Shown here one piece after another: positions 59,943-64,000 of a DNA stretch of 64,000 nucleotides. Both the position numbers and the translations under genes were made by a program. The stretch comes from Saprospiraceae bacterium (GTDB taxonomy: Bacteria > Bacteroidota > Bacteroidia > Chitinophagales > Saprospiraceae), in the NCBI GenBank assembly GCA_016787575.1, contig JAEUUO010000023.1:1-64000 (forward strand), read 5' to 3'. Under the pieces are notes generated by a model. It did not search any database and was not told the origin of the DNA. It saw only the letters and a list, made by a program, of their open reading frames with translations. Each line of letters starts with the position of its first letter. Position 1 is the first letter of the stretch.

Positions 59943-61649
59943 CTAATAACCGATAGCTGCACCATCCGGACTGGACGAATCCGCTACGCCTGTATAAACT
60001 TTTAATTTTTCATCGTACAAGATCCCCATGAGGCAACCGAGATTGTCAACTGGTATCAATTGATGTCCTTTGGATTCTAATGCTGTTTTTGTATCTGGTG
60101 ACAATAGATTTTTTTCATATACTATGAAATCAGGCAACCATTGATGATGTATTTTCATGGATTCTATGGCTTGATCCAAAGTCATGTTATAAGCCAATAC
60201 ATTGAGAACTGTTTGAAATACGGTATTAATTATGGTTCTTCCGCCCGGCGAGCCAATGATTAAATAAGGTCTTCCATTTTTTGCAATAATGGTTGGAGTC
60301 ATACTGGAAAGCATCCTTTTTTCAGGAGCAATTAAATTAGGTGATGAACCGATTTGCCCGAAACGATTTGTAATGCCTGGGACTGCATTGAAATCGCCCA
60401 TTTCATTGTTGAAAATAAAACCCAATTTTTCAGAACCCCTTCGCAAACCATAGGAATATTCAAGAGTATAAGTCAGTGAAACAGCATTTCCGTCTTTATC
60501 CACAACAGAGAAGTGCGTTGTATTTTCCCCACCATACGGATGGCCAAATTTTAGAGGATCACTTGAAGAGGCTTTGTTTAAATCAATAGTAGCAAAACGT
60601 TTCTTGGCAAATTCTTTGGATGTTAATTGATGAATTGGCATGTCAGGGTTAAAATCGGGATCCCCTAAATATTCTGCACGATCTGCAAAAGCACGACGCA
60701 TTACTTCAGCCACCAGGTGAACATAAGGCGTAGAGTTGAATGGAATTGTATTAAAATTTGCAAACTCCATCATGTTTAACATTTCAATAAGTGCAACTCC
60801 TCCTGAACTTGGAGGTGCCATTGAATAAATTTCGAAATCATTAAAGCTTCCTTTAACAGGTGGTCGTTCAATTGCCTTATAGCGTTCCAGATCATTTTTG
60901 CATATGATTCCACCGTTTTTTTTCATGTAATCTTCAATTTCATTAGCAACAAAACCTTTATAAAATCCATCCTGACCGTGATCTCGTATCAATTCCAAAG
61001 TTTTAGCAAGAGCTGCTTGTTTCCACAGTTCGCCTGGTTTACATAGCTGTCCTTTTGAATTGTTAAAATAAGTTTTCATAAAGGCATTTGAAGTATCCAA
61101 TGCAATTATTTCCCGAGCATCTCGATACAATCCCCAACTCATGATAAAACCATTTTTTGCAAGATTTACTGCAGGTTGGACCAAGTCTTTCCATGCCAGA
61201 GTTCCATATTTTTGATGGGCTAAAAAAAGCCCGGCTACAGTTCCTGGTACTCCTACGGAAAGCAAGCTTTCGTGATTGCTATCCTGCATCAATTGACCCT
61301 TGTCGTTTAAAAACATTTTTTGATTTGCAGCAAGGGCTGCTTTTTCACGGAAGTCGATTGTGGTCACTTGTCCTTTTGCATTCATGAATACTAAAAACCC
61401 ACCTCCCCCAATATTTCCAGCTTCAGGATGCGTCACCTGCAAAGCAAATGCAGTTGCAATACTTGCATCTATAGCATTTCCACCTTTTTTTAAAATCTCT
61501 ATACCGACCTGTGAAGCTAGTTTATTGGATGAAACCACCATGCCATGTTGCCCATATTCTTGGCCAATTCCAGTGGAACAATTTATTAGCAGAAGTAAAA
61601 AACAAAAGATCTGATTAAATCTATTGCCGATAAAAATCATTTGAAACAT
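59943..61649 (-). CDS. ggt: Gamma-glutamyltransferase
   Basis: Processes gamma-glutamyl compounds such as glutathione at the cell envelope; made as a proenzyme that cleaves itself. The signal region FNQIFCFLLLLINCSTGIGQ may include a lipobox Cys at residue 24. The new N-terminal nucleophile after cleavage is probably Thr377 in GGENTTHFSVVDKDGNAVSLT. Upstream family motifs include NAIDASIATAFALQVTHPEAGNIGGGGFLVF and, C-terminal, GSPGGRTI. 568 aa is normal. It lies as a lone minus-strand gene. Start at 61649 or ATG 61640 are both possible. Confidence 0.92.
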   Translation of the reverse strand: MFQMIFIGNRFNQIFCFLLLLINCSTGIGQEYGQHGMVVSSNKLASQVGIEILKKGGNAIDASIATAFALQVTHPEAGNIGGGGFLVFMNAKGQVTTIDFREKAALAANQKMFLNDKGQLMQDSNHESLLSVGVPGTVAGLFLAHQKYGTLAWKDLVQPAVNLAKNGFIMSWGLYRDAREIIALDTSNAFMKTYFNNSKGQLCKPGELWKQAALAKTLELIRDHGQDGFYKGFVANEIEDYMKKNGGIICKNDLERYKAIERPPVKGSFNDFEIYSMAPPSSGGVALIEMLNMMEFANFNTIPFNSTPYVHLVAEVMRRAFADRAEYLGDPDFNPDMPIHQLTSKEFAKKRFATIDLNKASSSDPLKFGHPYGGENTTHFSVVDKDGNAVSLTYTLEYSYGLRRGSEKLGFIFNNEMGDFNAVPGITNRFGQIGSSPNLIAPEKRMLSSMTPTIIAKNGRPYLIIGSPGGRTIINTVFQTVLNVLAYNMTLDQAIESMKIHHQWLPDFIVYEKNLLSPDTKTALESKGHQLIPVDNLGCLMGILYDEKLKVYTGVADSSSPDGAAIGY

Positions 61650-61860
61650 TTGGATCTTTTAATGGTAAACAAGTTGAAATTAAATCAATAGCGAAGTTAA
61701 ACCATAAACACGAGATGCAAGAATTGCTTAAAGGCCAACAAGGGACAATTTTAAAACTAGGATCAAGGCCTAATTCAAAAATTTCTATAAATCAAAATAG
61801 TCAAATTTTAATTCCAAAGTTCATATAAGCACAAAGTCTGCATCCAATTTCTTGGAATGC

Positions 61861-62559
61861 TTAATGATGAACTGGTTTTGTGGTTTTCATTTGAATGATA
61901 TCAACCAGGAATGCAAAGGCCATTGAAAAATAAATATAGCCTTTAGGAATGTCAAAACTAAATCCTTCGGCTATCAGAGAGACACCAATCATTAAAAGAA
62001 AACAAAGTGCTAATATTTTAAAGGATGGATGTTTTCTGATAAAATCACCTATTGATTTTGAAGCAAACAACATGATTATTACTGTCACAATAACTGCGGT
62101 GTACATTACCCAAAGTTCTTGAACCATGCCTACGGCCGTAATGATCGAATCTACAGAAAAAACAAGGTCCAAAAGGATTACTTCAGAAAGCAAACGACCA
62201 AAACTGCTATTTTTTGGCACATCGGGTAATTCTTCCGGAGCAATTTCAGTTTTGTGATAAATTTCTTTGGTGCTTTTATAAATCAGGAAAAGTCCGCCCA
62301 AAATTAAAATAAGGCCCTTCCCTGAAAAGTCAATTTCGGCAATTCTAAAGAGAGTTTGATCCAATTTTAAAATCCAGGTAATAAAACCCAACAATGCCAA
62401 ACGCATAATCATTGCCAGGCCTATTCCCCAAAATCTTAATCTATTTCTTTGATTTTCAGGCAATTTATCTGCCAGAATGGAAATAAAAATAATGTTGTCG
62501 ATTCCTAAAATAACTTCTAGGGCAATTAATGAAAGTAAGGGAATGATAGCCTCCATCAT
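61861..62559 (-). CDS. TerC family membrane protein
   Basis: Polytopic protein of the TerC/Alx family; some members export Mn2+ or help tellurium resistance, but these roles are not assured here. The first helix LIALEVILGIDNIIFISILADKLPENQRNRLRFWGIGLAM and the conserved second acidic helix EVILLDLVFSVDSIITAVGMVQELWVMYTAVIVTV (with the DxxFSVDS pattern) match the family, as does the final region with GYIYFSMAFAFLVDIIQM. 232 aa and seven helices are usual. ATG 62559 or the next codon (62556). Confidence 0.88.
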   Translation of the reverse strand: MMEAIIPLLSLIALEVILGIDNIIFISILADKLPENQRNRLRFWGIGLAMIMRLALLGFITWILKLDQTLFRIAEIDFSGKGLILILGGLFLIYKSTKEIYHKTEIAPEELPDVPKNSSFGRLLSEVILLDLVFSVDSIITAVGMVQELWVMYTAVIVTVIIMLFASKSIGDFIRKHPSFKILALCFLLMIGVSLIAEGFSFDIPKGYIYFSMAFAFLVDIIQMKTTKPVHH

Positions 62560-62948
62560 ATTGATATAATTGATAAATTATAAATGAAAATGATTCCTTT
62601 TAAGGAAAAATGAAAATACATTCTTTATAAAACCCAAATTTAGCTTGATTGTTTTATATTAGTTGCTTAAGATTTTATTAAATGGAACTGCTATACACCC
62701 CTTATACTTCATTAAGCAATTTTTTAAATTTTTATTTACTAAAGTAAACTTGGAATTTAAAAAATTGAATGCCTCCTATAAAATGTTTTTCGATATGCCC
62801 TACATTATTTTTAAGCTGCAAAGCCTTCCTTTTCCTGAATTCAAATTATTAAATTTTAAAATGGATTTTATACAGTTATTAGTACATTTAATAATACAGT
62901 CTTGATTTTTATTTACAATTGATTTTAATTTGCTATACTGTTTTAAAC
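62560..62948. other. AT-rich intergenic region with no convincing gene
   Basis: About 390 bp between the TerC start (minus strand) and the stop of the outer-membrane barrel gene. An 80-codon plus-strand ORF (62663-62905) exists, but its composition is that of A/T noise and it has no recognisable domain, so I do not call it. No repeat array, no hairpin of note and no tRNA were seen. Confidence 0.5.
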
Positions 62949-64000
62949 TCAACCTTGACCAGTACCTGCTCTCTTTTTTTCTTCTTCTGCTCCACCATTT
63001 TTGCGAGGAGCATTTCCTAGTTTTAAGCTTCCAAAACGATAGGATAAGGACAGGGAAGCAACTCGTGTTTCTCTTTTAACATCAAAATGTTCAAAGTAAT
63101 CTCTGTAACGGATATCAGCCTCCGGTAAATTAGTCCAAAATAAATCGCTTACTGCAAATTTTGCATTGAGTTTTTTATTTAAAAATTGTTTTTGAATACC
63201 TACTGATAGGCCCCACATGGAATATACCTTCATGAATCCATATACTTCCGGAGATTGGTAATTAAAATTAATTTCTGAGTTCCAATTTTTTAGAAGTTTA
63301 ATCGTATTGTTGCAACTGAGATTGACAACTAAATTTCCATCTCTGAGTTGGGTATTTGCAAAATTCCCTCTATACTTTCCAATCCAACTTCCCAGATTGA
63401 CCATGCTGCTCCAATAGTTGGTGATATCGAAACTACCACTTGCATTTACTGAGAGATTGTCAAATTGAGTCAGATTTTCATGAGTTTGGACGGTAACGCG
63501 GTCCAATCCTTGAACCGGGCCGATAACTTCTGTAATATTATCCTGTGTTTGAGTATAGGAAATTGAAAAATTATAATTTTTATTAAAACTGTGATTCCAT
63601 TCAAAAATCCAGCTGTATTGTGGATTGAGGAAAGGATTCCCTTCCCGATACGTACTAGGGTCCAGGAAGAATTTAAATGGATTTAATTGTTGGTAATTGG
63701 GTCGATCCAAACGTCTGCTTAGATTTAAACCCATATCGTAATTGGATGCGAATTTGTAATTTAAAAAGATGGATGGAAATAGATCGATATAGTTTTTATT
63801 AAATTTATAATTATTTACAATTTGTGTTCCCGTAGCCTTTGTAAATTCAAGGCGAATGCCACTTTGTAGACTCAACTTATGCCAATCCTGTTTGTAGTTT
63901 AAGTAAGATGCATGAATTTGCTCTTTGTATAAAAAATGATTGCTCTTGCTACTATCATAAACAGGATGAGTATTGCTTTTATCATAAAATGCCAAATCGT
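62949..64000 (-). CDS. TonB-dependent-receptor-like outer membrane barrel, C-terminal part (cut by window edge)
   Basis: The minus-strand frame is open to base 64000 without a stop, so the gene continues beyond the window; the listed 350 residues are only its C-terminal part. Patterns such as GIRLEFTKATGTQIVNNYKFNKNYIDLFPSIFLNYKF, MGLNLSRRLDRPNYQQLNPFKFFLDPSTYREGNPFLNPQYSWIFEWNHSF and SLSLSYRFGSLKL match the C-terminal beta-barrel (OMP_b-brl_3-type) of TonB-dependent receptor relatives, where RxxxPxYxxLNPF...GNPxLxPxxS is characteristic. A Gly/Lys-rich tail (RKNGGAEEEKKRAGTGQG) follows. No plug domain is visible, being outside the window; the ligand is unknown. Confidence 0.85.
   Translation of the reverse strand, partial: DLAFYDKSNTHPVYDSSKSNHFLYKEQIHASYLNYKQDWHKLSLQSGIRLEFTKATGTQIVNNYKFNKNYIDLFPSIFLNYKFASNYDMGLNLSRRLDRPNYQQLNPFKFFLDPSTYREGNPFLNPQYSWIFEWNHSFNKNYNFSISYTQTQDNITEVIGPVQGLDRVTVQTHENLTQFDNLSVNASGSFDITNYWSSMVNLGSWIGKYRGNFANTQLRDGNLVVNLSCNNTIKLLKNWNSEINFNYQSPEVYGFMKVYSMWGLSVGIQKQFLNKKLNAKFAVSDLFWTNLPEADIRYRDYFEHFDVKRETRVASLSLSYRFGSLKLGNAPRKNGGAEEEKKRAGTGQG

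Noticed and set aside
61861..62559. Tellurium resistance operon
   Set aside because: A lone TerC-family protein without terB/D/E; such orphans are common and often linked to metal homeostasis.
62663..62905. 80-codon plus-strand ORF
   Set aside because: Composition follows A/T background, no domain or signal, no promoter; likely chance.

Overview
The window reads as chromosomal DNA of a Bacteroidota bacterium, most likely a Saprospiria/Saprospiraceae-like lineage (the phylum is well supported, the family is inference). Signs of the phylum are: at least six secreted proteins ending in type IX secretion (T9SS) sorting domains; exact TAnnTTTG -7 promoter boxes a short distance before many start codons; weak or absent Shine-Dalgarno sites; the eukaryote/archaeal-type dimeric glycyl-tRNA synthetase; a bacterial geranylgeranylglyceryl-phosphate synthase; and mevalonate-route isoprenoid enzymes. 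The DNA is AT-rich throughout. I saw no rRNA, tRNA, CRISPR, prophage or defence island. The only mobile element is the 3' tail of an IS3-family transposase at the left edge. Both ends cut genes: that transposase at the left and a TonB-dependent-receptor-like beta-barrel at the right.

Layout. 0.1-10 kb: pheT; a minus-strand pair acyl-CoA dehydrogenase/M50 protease; a minus-strand group trhO, GGGP synthase, rsgA; a secreted S8 protease. 10-14 kb: type 2 IPP isomerase directly abutting a class II HMG-CoA reductase, then a YjdM-like zinc-ribbon protein flanked by repeats, then a DUF937 protein. 14-20.9 kb: a polytopic membrane protein, a large TPR protein, an Omp28-type lipoprotein, an outer-membrane barrel and a TlpA-like thioredoxin. 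21-28 kb: gyrB, glyS, a GNAT acetyltransferase and uvrA on the plus strand. 28-36.8 kb: a CHRD-repeat T9SS protein, split transketolase, pdxA, a GH73-type glucosaminidase and a secreted beta-propeller. 36.8-41.2 kb: two T9SS proteins sharing a near-identical C-terminal third and terminator. 41.4-51 kb: dnaE, a lipoprotein-like unknown, a small barrel-like unknown with rnhB, an M14 carboxypeptidase and an ALDH7-type dehydrogenase. 51.4-64 kb: DinB-like, thioredoxin-like, class III aminotransferase, DUF3109, a eukaryotic-type citrate synthase with gcvH and VanZ, membrane proteins, a cupin-like protein, gamma-glutamyltransferase, TerC and the partial barrel.

Most genes are housekeeping or ordinary cell-surface genes, and I found no new multi-gene machine. 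The most unusual signal is non-coding: several intergenic regions are built of 7- or 8-base words repeated in strict register, and most begin within a few bases of a stop codon. The word differs from locus to locus (AAAGATGC-like after pheT, GACTAAA/TACCAAC-like after the barrel gene, AATTACG-like after uvrA and transketolase, AATnnTGC-like around the YjdM gene). At two convergent gene pairs (pheT/M50 and uvrA/CHRD) each gene has its own array in its own sense direction. I know of no described name for this and report it as the main finding. Other points are candidate leaderless mRNAs, the mitochondrial-like citrate synthase, the IDI2/HMGR/GGGPS set, and the duplicated C-terminus-plus-terminator module of two T9SS proteins.
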